A DNA stretch of 64,000 nucleotides from Planctomycetota bacterium (GTDB taxonomy: Bacteria; Planctomycetota; JAJSAM01; JAJVHW01). Shown one piece after another: positions 53,304 to 62,713 of the stretch. The notes beneath the pieces are model-generated. The model was not told where the DNA came from. It saw only the letters and a list, made by a program, of their open reading frames with translations, and searched no databases. The position numbers were made by a program, and so were the translations under genes. The stretch spans positions 186,001 to 250,000 of the forward strand of contig JAJRPF010000048.1 in assembly GCA_024280885.1 (NCBI GenBank), in the 5' to 3' direction. Position 1 is the first letter of the stretch, and each line of letters starts with the position of its first letter.

Positions 53304-55145
53304 ATGAGACACGGTCTCCTCTCCATCGGGCTCGCCATCGCCCTCGCGACGACCTCATGCGCCGCCCCCGTCGTCGACGTCCACCAGGCCGACGTGCGGG
53401 ATGTCTATCGCGATGTCACCGCCTACGCTCTCAACAGCGATCGCGTCAGCGACGACACCGTCGTCGCGCTGCGTCGCGCGGATCTCGAGCAGACGTTCGC
53501 TGATGACCCGCTGCGCGCGCTCCGCGAGTTGCACGAGCAGGCGAGCGGTGTCGATCGGCGGGCACGGCTCTTCGCGCTCTCCGAGTTGTGCTACGTCACC
53601 GCCGAGGAAACCGACGACCGCGACCTCTTCTTCGCGTCGGCGGCGTATGCGTACCTCTTCCTCTTCGGCGAAGCCGAGACGCCGCTGCCCGGTCCGTTCC
53701 GGCGGCGCTTCCGGCGCGCGTGCGACCTCTACGGTGTCGCGGTCGCGCTGGCCTTCACGGACGCCGACGGCGAATTCGCGCCGACCTCCCGTGTCGTGGC
53801 CTTTCCGGTCGGTGGTGTCGAGATCGTGGTTCCGGAACTGCCGCTGCGCTTCAGTGGGTTCGCGTATGGCGACCTACGGCCAGCGATCGAGATGGACGTC
53901 CAGGGGTTTCGCGCGCGGGACATCAGGTCGGGGATCGGTGCGCCGCTCGTCGCGCTGCGGCGCGCGGGCTCGCTGCGCAAGGAGCGCCGCTCGCACATCG
54001 CGCCGAACTCGGCCCTGGCGGTCACCGCGCTCGTGCGCTTCGAGGGGCAACTCGAGGACATCAGCGCCGGCACCATGCGCGCGCGCATGGACTTCTTCGA
54101 ACCGGATGGCGTGCGCGACGTGGAGATCGCGGGTCGCACCATCCCCGTCGAATTCGACGTCACAGCGCCGCTTGCCTGGGAACTCGCCGAGTCGAAGGAA
54201 TGGGACAACGAGATCGCCGCGTTCCTCGACACGGATGAGGCTGGTGTGCGCAACGCTGTGTTGCTCACCGAGCCGTATCAGAAGGGCCGCATCCCGATCC
54301 TCTTCGTGCATGGCACGGCGTCGAGCCCTTCACGCTGGGCAGAGATCCTGAACGAGCTGCACGACGACGGCTACATCGCTGGAAGCTGTCAGTTCTGGAT
54401 CTACCAATACGGATCGGGCGCACCGATTCTCGCGTCGACGGCAGGACTCTGCACGGGACTCGACCGGGTGATGCGTGACATCGACCCGAAGGGCGAGGAC
54501 GCAGCCCTGCGTCAGCTCGTCGTGATCGGGCACAGCCAGGGTGGGCTCCTGACGCGCCTGCTTGTGAGCGAGTCCGAGGATCGTTTCTGGAATACGGTCG
54601 CCGACAGACCGATCGCCGATCTCGAGCTCTCGGACTCGGAGCGTCGCTACGCGGAGACGCTCTTCTTCTTTCAGCCGTCGCCCTATCCCACGCGCGTCGT
54701 TTTCCTCGCGACGCCGCATCAGGGCAGTCATATCGCCGGATCGTGGATCGGCGCTCTGGGTGCGAGCCTTGTCTCGGTGCCGAAGAACGTCGTGCGTGGC
54801 GCGGGACGCCTGGCGAAGCGCGCGCTGGGGAGAGGGGCCACGATCAATCTGGAGAACTTCTCGACGGCCGTGGATGACATGAAGCCGGGCTCCGCATTCC
54901 TGGACGCTCTCAACGCGAGCCCCATGTCCTCCACGGTGCGCGCCCACTCGATTGTCGCAGTCGAAGACGACGGGCCACTCGCGGATGGCGACGACGGCGT
55001 CGTGCTCTACACGTCGGCACATCTGCCGCCGGAGAGCGCCACCGAGGTCGTCGTTCGATCCGGTCACTCGTGTCAGCAGCACCCCGGCACCGTCGCCGAA
55101 ATCCGCCGCATCCTGCGCGAGCACTTGAAGGCGCTCGGACGCTGA
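53304..55145 (+). CDS. Lipoprotein alpha/beta hydrolase
   Basis: 613 residues from the ATG at 53304; the longer frame upstream reads through a repeat element and the CCT tract. A signal ends in TTSC (Cys19). Residues 30-250 are a helical N-terminal domain of unknown family. The hydrolase core follows: IPILFVHGTASSPSRW (oxyanion region), VVIGHSQGGLLTRLL (nucleophile Ser), ATPHQGSHIAGSW, SIVAVEDDGPLADGDDGVV (acid region) and SGHSCQQHPG (His). This suggests an esterase or lipase anchored in the envelope. A hairpin (55169-55194) follows. Confidence 0.85.
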   Translation: MRHGLLSIGLAIALATTSCAAPVVDVHQADVRDVYRDVTAYALNSDRVSDDTVVALRRADLEQTFADDPLRALRELHEQASGVDRRARLFALSELCYVTAEETDDRDLFFASAAYAYLFLFGEAETPLPGPFRRRFRRACDLYGVAVALAFTDADGEFAPTSRVVAFPVGGVEIVVPELPLRFSGFAYGDLRPAIEMDVQGFRARDIRSGIGAPLVALRRAGSLRKERRSHIAPNSALAVTALVRFEGQLEDISAGTMRARMDFFEPDGVRDVEIAGRTIPVEFDVTAPLAWELAESKEWDNEIAAFLDTDEAGVRNAVLLTEPYQKGRIPILFVHGTASSPSRWAEILNELHDDGYIAGSCQFWIYQYGSGAPILASTAGLCTGLDRVMRDIDPKGEDAALRQLVVIGHSQGGLLTRLLVSESEDRFWNTVADRPIADLELSDSERRYAETLFFFQPSPYPTRVVFLATPHQGSHIAGSWIGALGASLVSVPKNVVRGAGRLAKRALGRGATINLENFSTAVDDMKPGSAFLDALNASPMSSTVRAHSIVAVEDDGPLADGDDGVVLYTSAHLPPESATEVVVRSGHSCQQHPGTVAEIRRILREHLKALGR

Positions 55146-55168
55146 GGCGACGCGCCCCGCGAATCGCG

Positions 55169-55194
55169 CGGGGCCGGCTGGTGGGCCGGCCCCG
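55169..55194. terminator. Bidirectional hairpin between convergent genes
   Basis: CGGGGCCGGC (55169-55178) and GCCGGCCCCG (55185-55194), perfect 10-bp stem with a six-base loop. It lies between the hydrolase stop (55145) and the pseudopilin stop (55251). Confidence 0.6.
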
Positions 55195-55250
55195 CTTGAG
55201 GACTCGAGTGCGCATGAACGATCGAGAGCGCGTCGATGAGCGAGCGCGTA

Positions 55251-56006
55251 TCAGCGCGTTGACGTCCAGAGGTTGCCGTCCACTCCGACCACGCCGAGCG
55301 CGGTCGCGCCGGTGATCGCGGTCGTCGCCCCGCCGGCCTCGAAGGCCGCACCGGCGTTAGCGGTGTCGAGCGACTGCGAGCCCGAGTAGACGCCGCTCGT
55401 GGCGGAGATGTCGCCCCGCTGATTGATGAAGAACGTCCGGTTGCCGGAGCGCGCCGCACCCTCCGGCCACGCGTAGATGCACCAAATTGTCTCGCTCGTG
55501 TCGACATCGACCGAGGCCGAAAGGTCACCGTTGACCGCACTCTCGGTCGTATTGCCGCCGCCTTGACCCGGGAGGAACGCGCGGAAGAGATAGCCGGACT
55601 TCGTGGCTTCGCCATTGGCATTGAGGACGCCGAACGCGCGACTCAGCACCGCGGGCGGGATGGACGTGGCCGTGGTCGCACCCGTGGCGTCCGTCCGACC
55701 GGCGCGTGAGCCGGCGAGTTCGGAGAGCGTTCCGAACTCGCCCGTTCCGTCGGCGTCGACGTCTGCGCGCCCCGCAACCTGGTATTGCGCCTGTGCGGAC
55801 GAGATCGTGCGTAGCGACGCGATCGCGGCCGTCTCATTGGCGGCGACGCGCGCCGAGAGCATATTCGGCAGAGCGATCGAGGCCAGGATGGCGATGAGCA
55901 CAACCACGATCATCAGCTCGATGATCGTGAACCCGCTCGATTGCGTACCCGTGTTTGTACCCATTTGCGTGCCCATTCGTGGGCGCTGAGTGCGACTGCG
56001 GTGCAT
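55251..56006 (-). CDS. Type II secretion / type IV pseudopilin-like protein
   Basis: 251 residues from the ATG at 56006, with GGGGAG just upstream. The leader ends in SSG before FTIIELMIVVVLIAILASIALPN: the prepilin-peptidase site and the N-terminal hydrophobic helix with Glu5. The following ANETAAIASLRTISSAQAQYQ is the usual alphaN segment. The C-terminal globular part is Gly/Ala/Thr-rich (about 60-251). No other pilus genes are nearby; the gene is an orphan and may be secreted by machinery encoded elsewhere. Confidence 0.88.
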   Translation of the reverse strand: MHRSRTQRPRMGTQMGTNTGTQSSGFTIIELMIVVVLIAILASIALPNMLSARVAANETAAIASLRTISSAQAQYQVAGRADVDADGTGEFGTLSELAGSRAGRTDATGATTATSIPPAVLSRAFGVLNANGEATKSGYLFRAFLPGQGGGNTTESAVNGDLSASVDVDTSETIWCIYAWPEGAARSGNRTFFINQRGDISATSGVYSGSQSLDTANAGAAFEAGGATTAITGATALGVVGVDGNLWTSTR

Positions 56007-56129
56007 GGCGTCTCCCCTCGGGTGCGCGTCGCCGGTTCAGCTCGTTCCGACGTCTCTCGTCCGCGTGCCCGTATGTGGGGTCTCGGGAGCGAGGCACGAC
56101 CTCTTTAGTGCATATGCAGAGCGGTCATT

Positions 56130-56157
56130 TTGAGACTCGCCGGCGAGAGAATATTCA
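56130..56157 (+). promoter_or_regulatory. Possible promoter with internal palindrome
   Basis: TTGAGA (56130-56135) and TATTCA (56152-56157) are spaced by 16 bp in an A/T-rich patch before the coiled-coil gene. The perfect palindrome CTCGCCGGCGAG (56136-56147) lies between them and could be an operator. Confidence 0.35.
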
Positions 56158-56227
56158 TGAAAGCACCATTCAGAGATGTGAGCTCCCACCGATAACTGAC
56201 CTGCCACTGCAAAACAGGAGCGGGAAA

Positions 56228-58354
56228 ATGCAACGCAACGCAATCAAGAGTGTCGGAGACGTCATCAAGGCGCATACGACCGAGAAGACGCTTGACGAGC
56301 TCAGGGCCCAGGGCAAGCAGCGTGTGCGTGTTGTTTCCGGCAAGCGCGTGATGGAGATCATCCAGGCGATCGTGGACGACACGATCGACTCGGAGGTTGG
56401 CGAGATCTCGACGCGTGACCGCAATCGCATCGTCAAGGACACCCGCGAGCGGTTCGACCGCGTCCTGAAGATGCAGACCGACCTCGAGAGCAAGGTCAGC
56501 AATCTGCGCGGATCGCTGCGCGAGAGCGACCTCGAGCGCGAACGGTTGAAAGCCGACAAGGGCCATCTCGAGAAGCAGCTCACCGAGACACGCACCGGGC
56601 AGGTCGAGCCGGAGGCTCTCATGCGTGTCGGTCGCGATGTCGCCCGCCTCCGCGAGTCCGTCGACGATATCCACCGCCGCACAGCGACGTCCGACGATGC
56701 CGCAATCGGTCGCGCCGTCGATCGCTTGATCCAGCGCGACGACGTGAATGCGAAGCGGCTCGCCACCGAACTGGACGACGTCCGGCAGCGCCTCGACGGC
56801 ATCGGTCGCGAGACGTCTCGCGTCTCCGAGAAGCTCATGGAGGCGCTGCTCCAGCGCGTCTCCGACGAGCGCAAGGCCGCGGACACTCGATTGAGCGAGC
56901 GCCTTGAGCGCGAGTTCGGCGTTGTCCAGGAGCGCATCGACGACCTCCGCGAGCGGGCCGCGAAGTCGAGTGCTGGCGCCGACGAGATCTCCGCTCTCCA
57001 CAGCGAGTTCGATCGCCTCGAGAGTCGCATGCGCGGCGTCGAGACGTCGTCCGCCAACCTCGTCGCCGAGATCAGTGAGACGGTGTTCGCGAAACTCGCC
57101 GAACGCGACGGTGTTCTCAGCGCGGCGCAGAGCAGCACCGCCTCGGCCCATGCCGACGCTCTCGAACTGCTCGAGAAACGGATTGCGTCGCGTCTCTCCG
57201 AAGAGACAGCGGAGTTGGTTCGCGCGGTCGAGACGCTCGGTGGCAAGGTCGCCGCCATCGATGACCGCACGGGCAACGCCGTCGAGGCGGTCGCCGAGCG
57301 CGTCGCCGAGCGTGTGGTGATCGACGAGGGCGCGCTCACGGACGCCGTCGCCCGCGTCGCGTCGCGTGTGGACTCGCGCATCGACGAGATCAAGGACGCC
57401 GTTACCGAGTCCGACGAGCGCGTCAGCGGAGAGCTGAAGGCCTTGCGTGACGACATGCACGTCGCGGCCGCCGATCGCACGGCACTCGACGCGGCACTTG
57501 CACACGCAGGGGAGCAGGCCGACGAACGGCTCGACCGCGCGGTCGCTACACTCCGCGACGAGGCGGCGTCTCGCCACGACGCGCTCGCCGCATCCATGAA
57601 CGAAGGCGTCGCACGACTCGACGGCCAGGTCGCCGCGCTCGCAGAGCGTTCGACCGCCGCCGACGAGTCGCTCGCCGCCGCCATGTCGGATGGCTTCGGG
57701 CCTGCTCTCGAAACAGCACTGCAGACCGCCCTCGGCACGGCTCTCGACAACGCGCTCTCGACGTCGATGGACGGCATCCGCGCCGAGATCGAGTCGCTGC
57801 GCGTGTCGGCCGCCGAGTCCCGTGCTGCCGCCCCAGAGGCCATCGGCGAGATGCTCGAAACGTCTCTCGCTGGCGTCCGTCGCGAGATCGCCGAGATCTC
57901 GACGCGGGCCGCCGCCGCCGAGGCATCGCTCTCGGCCACGCTCACGGCCACACTCGACGGCGCCGTCACCGGAATGCGGTCAGAGCTCGAAGCTCTCGCG
58001 CAACATCAGGCGACGCGCGCCGAACGTCAGGACGAGGCCCTCGCGGCTCTTCGTCTCGACATCGCCGCACAGTCCGAGTCGGCCGGCAAGGGTTTCGAAG
58101 GTGCGCTCGACAACGCACTCGACAAGATCGAGCGGACGATGAAGGCCGCGACCGCGAGTCCGATCGACATCACGGTTGAAGCCACCGACGTCCTACTCGA
58201 CAAGATCTTCGACGCCGGCGACGACGAACTGTCCACCAACCTGGATCAGCTCGAGGTCGAGCAGAGCACGTCCCGCAAGGGCATCAGGGGCTCGCTCGGC
58301 AAGCTCCGCGCTCTGCACGGACGCAAGCAGCCCGCGAAGACCGGGACGCAATAG
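56228..58354 (+). CDS. Long coiled-coil protein, partner of the actin-like ATPase
   Basis: 708 residues from the ATG at 56228, with CAGGAGCGGGAAA upstream; the longer frame starts inside the opposite gene. Residues 20-60 contain a basic helix (KTLDELRAQGKQRVRVVSGKRVMEII). From about 70 to 680 the sequence is almost entirely heptad-like with Arg, Glu, Ala and Leu (for example ESKVSNLRGSLRESDLERE), long coiled coils with short breaks. The C terminus (IDITVEATDVLLDKIFDAGDDEL) may be a separate contact helix and ends in a basic tail. No known family. It is followed 117 bp later by an actin-like gene in the same direction, so a filament or scaffold role is inferred. Confidence 0.78.
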   Translation: MQRNAIKSVGDVIKAHTTEKTLDELRAQGKQRVRVVSGKRVMEIIQAIVDDTIDSEVGEISTRDRNRIVKDTRERFDRVLKMQTDLESKVSNLRGSLRESDLERERLKADKGHLEKQLTETRTGQVEPEALMRVGRDVARLRESVDDIHRRTATSDDAAIGRAVDRLIQRDDVNAKRLATELDDVRQRLDGIGRETSRVSEKLMEALLQRVSDERKAADTRLSERLEREFGVVQERIDDLRERAAKSSAGADEISALHSEFDRLESRMRGVETSSANLVAEISETVFAKLAERDGVLSAAQSSTASAHADALELLEKRIASRLSEETAELVRAVETLGGKVAAIDDRTGNAVEAVAERVAERVVIDEGALTDAVARVASRVDSRIDEIKDAVTESDERVSGELKALRDDMHVAAADRTALDAALAHAGEQADERLDRAVATLRDEAASRHDALAASMNEGVARLDGQVAALAERSTAADESLAAAMSDGFGPALETALQTALGTALDNALSTSMDGIRAEIESLRVSAAESRAAAPEAIGEMLETSLAGVRREIAEISTRAAAAEASLSATLTATLDGAVTGMRSELEALAQHQATRAERQDEALAALRLDIAAQSESAGKGFEGALDNALDKIERTMKAATASPIDITVEATDVLLDKIFDAGDDELSTNLDQLEVEQSTSRKGIRGSLGKLRALHGRKQPAKTGTQ

Positions 58355-58471
58355 AGATAGCAATTCACTCAGGAGGAGCCCGTCGGGACGTCTCGGCGGG
58401 TTCACGATCGACGACAGCAAGAGTTCAGAGTTTGAAGGCCGGTGCTGCTCCGGCCAGGAGGAACGAACACG

Positions 58472-59674
58472 ATGTCCACAGACAATAATCAGATCCGCTT
58501 CGACGACGCCGGGTCGGTCGCGACCGACGCGCCCGTCCAGGATCAGAACGGCACGTCCGAGGCGGCTTCCGCCGTCGCCGCTACGGCTGCCCCCGCCGCT
58601 CCCGCGGCAGCGGCACCGGCTCCGCCCGAGAGTCGCGTGGTCTTCCAGGAAGCGACACCGCCTGCCGCCGAGACGAACGTGGCCCTCGGCCGCGGACTCG
58701 ACGTCGGCACCGCGAACCTGCTCTCGACGCGTGAAGGCAACGCTGGCGAGCTCATCGTCAAGCGTGAGCGCAACGCGTTCCTCGAGATCCCGAGTCAGTT
58801 CGTCGGCAACCGCGACATGCTGACCAAGTTGCGCGTCCCGTACGTCCAGTTCCGTGACCGTCTCTTCGTCCTCGGCGACGCGGCGTTCAACCTCGCCAAC
58901 ATGTTCGGCAGCGAGGTCCGTCGCCCGATGGCGCACGGCTTCCTCTCGCCGGGTGAGCAGGACGCGATCCCGATGATGCGCTTCATCATCCACCGCCTCC
59001 TCGGCGATCCGTCGGTGGCCGGCGAGCACGTCTGCTTCTGCATCCCGGCGTCGTCGATCGACCAGGAGAACGACACGGTCTACCACGAGGGCATCGTGAG
59101 CGGCATCCTGCGCAAGCTGGGTTACACGCCGTCGCCGATGAACGAGGCGCACGCCGTGATCTACAGCTCGCTCGCCGAGCAGGAGTTCACTGGCATCGGC
59201 ATCTCGTGCGGTGGTGGCATGTTCAACATCTGCGTCGCCTACAAGACGATCCCCGCGATCACGTTCTCGATCGCCCGCGGCGGTGACTGGATCGACGAGC
59301 ACGTCGCCAAGGTGATGGGCATCCCGAAGGTCCGCGCTACGGCGATCAAGGAGAGCGACATCGATCTCCTCAACCCGAAGTCGCGTGAGGAAGAGGCGAT
59401 CGTCCTCTACTACCGCAACCTCATCGGCTACGTCCTTCAGAACCTGCGTCAGCGCTTCGTTCTGGCCCGCGACGTGCCGCAGTTCACCGAGCCCATCGAG
59501 GTCGTCGTGGCCGGTGGCACCAGCTTGGTCGGGGGCTTCGTCGAGGTCTTCGCCGAGGAATTGCGCAAGATCGATCTGCCCATCCCGATCGCCGGTGTGC
59601 GCCGTGCCGACGACGCGCTCTCCGCGGTCGTCCGTGGCTGCCTCATCGCGGCCAACGTCAGCAACGGCAGCTAG
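58472..59674 (+). CDS. Actin-like (MreB/ParM/MamK-type) ATPase
   Basis: 400 residues from the ATG at 58472, with AGGAGGAACGAACACG upstream. The first 70 residues are a low-complexity Ala/Pro extension. The ATPase begins LGRGLDVGTANLLST (phosphate 1), then PMAHGFLSPGEQDAIPMMRFIIHRLL, VCFCIPASSIDQEN, EAHAVIYSSLAEQ, FTGIGISCGGGMFNICVAY (phosphate 2), ARGGDWIDEHVAKVMG, and VVVAGGTSLVGGFVEVF (adenosine motif). The order matches bacterial actins, closest in layout to MamK/ParM-like and MreB-like proteins. It is probably a polymerising cytoskeletal ATPase working with the upstream coiled-coil protein. Confidence 0.82.
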   Translation: MSTDNNQIRFDDAGSVATDAPVQDQNGTSEAASAVAATAAPAAPAAAAPAPPESRVVFQEATPPAAETNVALGRGLDVGTANLLSTREGNAGELIVKRERNAFLEIPSQFVGNRDMLTKLRVPYVQFRDRLFVLGDAAFNLANMFGSEVRRPMAHGFLSPGEQDAIPMMRFIIHRLLGDPSVAGEHVCFCIPASSIDQENDTVYHEGIVSGILRKLGYTPSPMNEAHAVIYSSLAEQEFTGIGISCGGGMFNICVAYKTIPAITFSIARGGDWIDEHVAKVMGIPKVRATAIKESDIDLLNPKSREEEAIVLYYRNLIGYVLQNLRQRFVLARDVPQFTEPIEVVVAGGTSLVGGFVEVFAEELRKIDLPIPIAGVRRADDALSAVVRGCLIAANVSNGS

Positions 59675-60229
59675 TTCCGACGACATCTCCGGCGGGGGAA
59701 GCCGCAACGTGCCGCGGACTCGTTTGTCCGCACCAGCACGTTTCTCCCGTCGGTACCCCTGCTCCGCGGATCGCACGTCTCTCGCGACTCATCCATCTCA
59801 AAGCCCGTCGGGCCTCCGACGGCTCGGGCCCTCCCCCGAGTCGATCGTGCCCGGCGGGTCAGCTTGATTCCGGGGGCATCTGGAAGGCGACACGGCGGAG
59901 ATACGGAGCCAGGACAGTTTCGGCAGAGTTCGGAGGTTTGCACTCGCCGACTCGAGCGCGTTGCGCCGAACTCTGCCGAAACTGTCCTGGCTCCGTATCT
60001 GATGTGAGAAGTACTTCCTTCAAACCGTCGCAGCAACGAGCGGGGTGGCGGCGGGAAAGTCGAAGTAGAACCACGAGTAGACTAGCGTACGGGCACGCTT
60101 CAGAGTCGGAGTGGCGCGAACGCGTACCTCGACGCGCAAGTCCACGGGGCCAGGCCAGCGGTCAGTCCGTGATGGGCAAGCTACTAAAATGCGTCACGCC
60201 GCGTTTGCGCACCACGATCGATCACCCAC
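59675..60229. other. Intergenic region with repeat element
   Basis: No gene is credible here. It holds a weak hairpin at 59714-59731 (GCGGAC/GTCCGC) and the family A element at 59899-60000. The rest shows nothing recognisable. Confidence 0.5.
59899..60000. repeat. MITE/REP-like inverted repeat, family A copy 2
   Basis: A perfect 35-base inverted repeat (59899-59933 with 59966-60000; begins AGATACGGAGCCAGGACAG). It differs from copy 1 (9274-9376) in both arms in a matched way, keeping base pairing. Confidence 0.9.
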
Positions 60230-60586
60230 ATGACAAGTCCCGAGCCCGAGGGCACTCCTCCATCCCTCTTCGAAGAACCTGTCGATGCACGGGGCTGCTC
60301 GAACGGACTCGTAGCCGCTCTGGCCGTAAATTGCATCGTGGTGGCGTCGTACTGTGTCGCGCTTGCGCGTGAGCAGATCCCTGCTGGTGGCCCAGGCGAC
60401 GTGACGCGAATGGCGCTCACAGTCGTCGGGTCTTGGTCCGGCGTGTATGCCCTGGTATCAGGTGTCGCCCTCGGAGTTGCTGGCCTTGTCACGCTTCGTC
60501 CGCGCGGATACCTGCCTGTCGCCACAGCGGTGGTCGTGACTGTGACCATCGCTGCTGGACTCGGCATGCTGATACACCGTCCGTGA
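60230..60586 (+). CDS. Small membrane protein
   Basis: 118 residues with three hydrophobic segments (about 26-46, 64-88 and 95-115) after a polar, acidic N-terminal 22 residues. No family is recognised. It is flanked by repeat elements on both sides. Confidence 0.55.
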   Translation: MTSPEPEGTPPSLFEEPVDARGCSNGLVAALAVNCIVVASYCVALAREQIPAGGPGDVTRMALTVVGSWSGVYALVSGVALGVAGLVTLRPRGYLPVATAVVVTVTIAAGLGMLIHRP

Positions 60587-60660
60587 TCGAAATACGGTGC
60601 CACGAAATGCGGTGCCAGGCTCATTTTTTCGGTCTAAACGCTACGCCAAGTGCCAGGCTC
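60587..60660. repeat. Degenerate remnants of family E repeat
   Basis: TCGAAATACGGTGCC is followed by CGAAATGCGGTGCCAGGCTC and AGTGCCAGGCTC. These match the right and left ends of the 53030-53135 element without forming a complete hairpin. Confidence 0.6.
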
Positions 60661-60897
60661 GATCCGGATTTGATCCTCCCGCGGATGTAACCTTCTGCCG
60701 TCTCGTGCGACCTAGTGGATGGAGGTTTCATCCATGCGCTCACCCCGAGACGACTACCCCGGAGCCGACTGGCTCATCACCAATCGCGGCATCGCAGGTA
60801 GAGCAACATCTCCTCTGTAAGTAACGAGCTCGGATGATCACCCGTTCCGCCGTTTCCTCGTCCGAGCGGGGCTCGGCCGTAGCTCCGCTCCAGGGAG

Positions 60898-62193
60898 CTA
60901 CCAGGTCAGGCGCAGCGTCCGCTGAACGTGGCTCTGCATCGCCCGTGGGACGCCGAGATCCTTCGCCATCCCTTGCCACCCCGCAAACGCCTCGCAGACC
61001 TGGTCGAGTACGATCTTCTCGCGCCCGCGCGGTAGGCCCGCGTACTCCGCCAGGTGCTTCAAGTCCCGCACGGTGAAGTCGTTGGTCTCCCCGTTGATGC
61101 TGAGCTGGTGATTCCGCGTGAAGGCGCTGCCCTCGGCATGGCAGAGGTCGTACGCGGGCGAGAGATCCCAGTTCCCGCGCCGGTCCATCGTGAAGGAGAT
61201 GTTCTTGACGTGGTCGTCCTGGTTGCAGCCGACGAGGTTGAACACGACGCGGCGGAACTGCTGCTCGATCGCCGCGTGGGGCATGTGGAGCTGCTTCATC
61301 GTCATGAAGACCTGCTCGTAGGAGGTGTGGCCGCTCTCGAAGTAGTCGAAGTGCGCCACGGCCGCGAGCGTCTGAACGAAGCCCTTGCTGCCGTCGGGAT
61401 TGCGGTCGAAACGGCGCGTCATGAAGTGACTGCGACCGTTCTCCTGCAACAGGTCGCACGCGGCCATCGAGACGTCGCAGGCGTTGGCGATCTGCGAGTA
61501 CGAATACTCGAGCAGTCCGTAGCCTGTCGGGTCCGCGACGCCCCAGTCACCATTGAGTTCCACACCGTCGAACTTGATCAGCCAGTGCTCGAAGCCGGCG
61601 GGGAGTTCGACCTGGCCGGAACGAACGCGCCGCGTGAGCGGGTCGAAGGCGATGACCGCCTTGGCGCGCGCGCCGCCCGCGGAGGTTCCGACGCTCAAGA
61701 CCTCCAGCAGCGCCTCGTCGCCTGCGTCGCCAGTGAGCTTCTCGTCGAGTGCTTCCTTCTCAGCGAACGCCAGTGAAGCCAATTCGACGAGTTCCCGCAC
61801 CTCCATCGGCCGGTCCTTCGGCCCCGACGGTTCGGTTGACGGTTGGTACTCGAGTGCGCCCATGCCGCGTGAGCCCGTGTAGCAGAGGCGGTCCACTGCG
61901 TTGAAGTCCGCAGCGCTGCGGCCGGTCCGGGCGAGCCAGACATCGATCAACTTGTGGCCGTAGCGGTCCGGGAGACTGTCGGCGACCAGCCCCGGCAGCC
62001 CATGGAAGGATCGCCGACGTAGATCGGCGAAGCTGTAGATGCGACGCGCGGCGAGCGGCATGGTGAGGGGGGCGAGCTCGACACCGGCCGCCGCAAACTC
62101 GGGGTCGTACTCGAACCGGGCGAAGCGCTCGTCAGCGCGCATCGAGACGTAGCCGATCACAGTTCCCCACAGGGTCACCGTGGCGGTGCTCAC
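60898..62193 (-). CDS. hipA: HipA-type kinase toxin
   Basis: 431 residues. Recognisable blocks are FHGLPGLVADSLPDRYGHKLI, LCYTGSRGMGALEYQP, SVGTSAGGARAKAVIAF (Gly-rich ATP region), ELPAGFEHWLIKFDG (Lys), NGRSHFMTRRFDR, VFNLVGCNQDDHVKNISF (catalytic Asp) and GNWDLSPAYDL (Mg-binding Asp). HipA kinases phosphorylate glutamyl-tRNA synthetase or related targets, causing growth arrest. The gene overlaps hipB by 4 bp, as usual. It appears intact. Confidence 0.92.
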   Translation of the reverse strand: MSTATVTLWGTVIGYVSMRADERFARFEYDPEFAAAGVELAPLTMPLAARRIYSFADLRRRSFHGLPGLVADSLPDRYGHKLIDVWLARTGRSAADFNAVDRLCYTGSRGMGALEYQPSTEPSGPKDRPMEVRELVELASLAFAEKEALDEKLTGDAGDEALLEVLSVGTSAGGARAKAVIAFDPLTRRVRSGQVELPAGFEHWLIKFDGVELNGDWGVADPTGYGLLEYSYSQIANACDVSMAACDLLQENGRSHFMTRRFDRNPDGSKGFVQTLAAVAHFDYFESGHTSYEQVFMTMKQLHMPHAAIEQQFRRVVFNLVGCNQDDHVKNISFTMDRRGNWDLSPAYDLCHAEGSAFTRNHQLSINGETNDFTVRDLKHLAEYAGLPRGREKIVLDQVCEAFAGWQGMAKDLGVPRAMQSHVQRTLRLTW

Positions 62194-62528
62194 GGTTGCT
62201 CATCCCCCCAGCTGAATCCCGAGCGCGCCGAATGCCCACCCCGGCGAGCGCGGTTTCCGTGGCGCCGAGCTTCGGCCATCGGAGAGTCGAGCGTCGCGGG
62301 CACGAGTGCGTTGATCGCGGACTCCATGCCGAGAGCCTTCAGGATCTTCAGCCACGAGCTGAGCTGCCCGTCCTGGCCATCCTCGATCCTGCGGAGCGTC
62401 GCGACCCCGATGCCCGCCTCGTCGGCCAGCGCCTGCTGCGTCTGGTTCCGCTGCTTGCGGACCCGCGTGAGTCGATCTCCTAGCTCGTCGAGGATGGCCG
62501 CGTCGGGTGTTAGTTGGTCGATCTGCAT
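62190..62528 (-). CDS. hipB: HipB-type antitoxin (HTH)
   Basis: 112 residues from the ATG at 62528, chosen because the sequence upstream (to 62561) has no family features. The HTH is RLTRVRKQRNQTQQALADEAGIGVATLRRIEDGQDGQLSSWLKILKALGM, the XRE type. A basic tail rich in Arg/Gly/His follows. The protein should repress its own promoter and neutralise HipA. Palindrome-like operator candidates lie just upstream. Confidence 0.88.
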   Translation of the reverse strand: MQIDQLTPDAAILDELGDRLTRVRKQRNQTQQALADEAGIGVATLRRIEDGQDGQLSSWLKILKALGMESAINALVPATLDSPMAEARRHGNRARRGGHSARSGFSWGDEQP

Positions 62529-62531
62529 ATG

Positions 62532-62713
62532 ATCAGTATCGACTGATTGTCTGCTGTTCACGGCATATTTAGATCACGAATGATCGCATTCCTGGGTGTC
62601 CAGCCGCCAGCGGCGCGGCTCGGCCCAGTTCCCGACAGAGGACAGAGTTTGCGATTATGTGTGATAGATAAATGCTCAAAATCGGCAGATAGTGATCGCG
62701 AATGATCGTTCTC
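62532..62713. promoter_or_regulatory. hipBA operator candidates and direct repeats
   Basis: ATCAGT-ATCG-ACTGAT (62532-62547) is a 6-bp-arm inverted repeat three bases before the hipB ATG. GATCA-CGAA-TGATC (within 62571-62591) and the related GATCG-CGAA-TGATC (within 62693-62713) are direct repeats 122 bp apart. They may be HipB sites. Confidence 0.45.
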
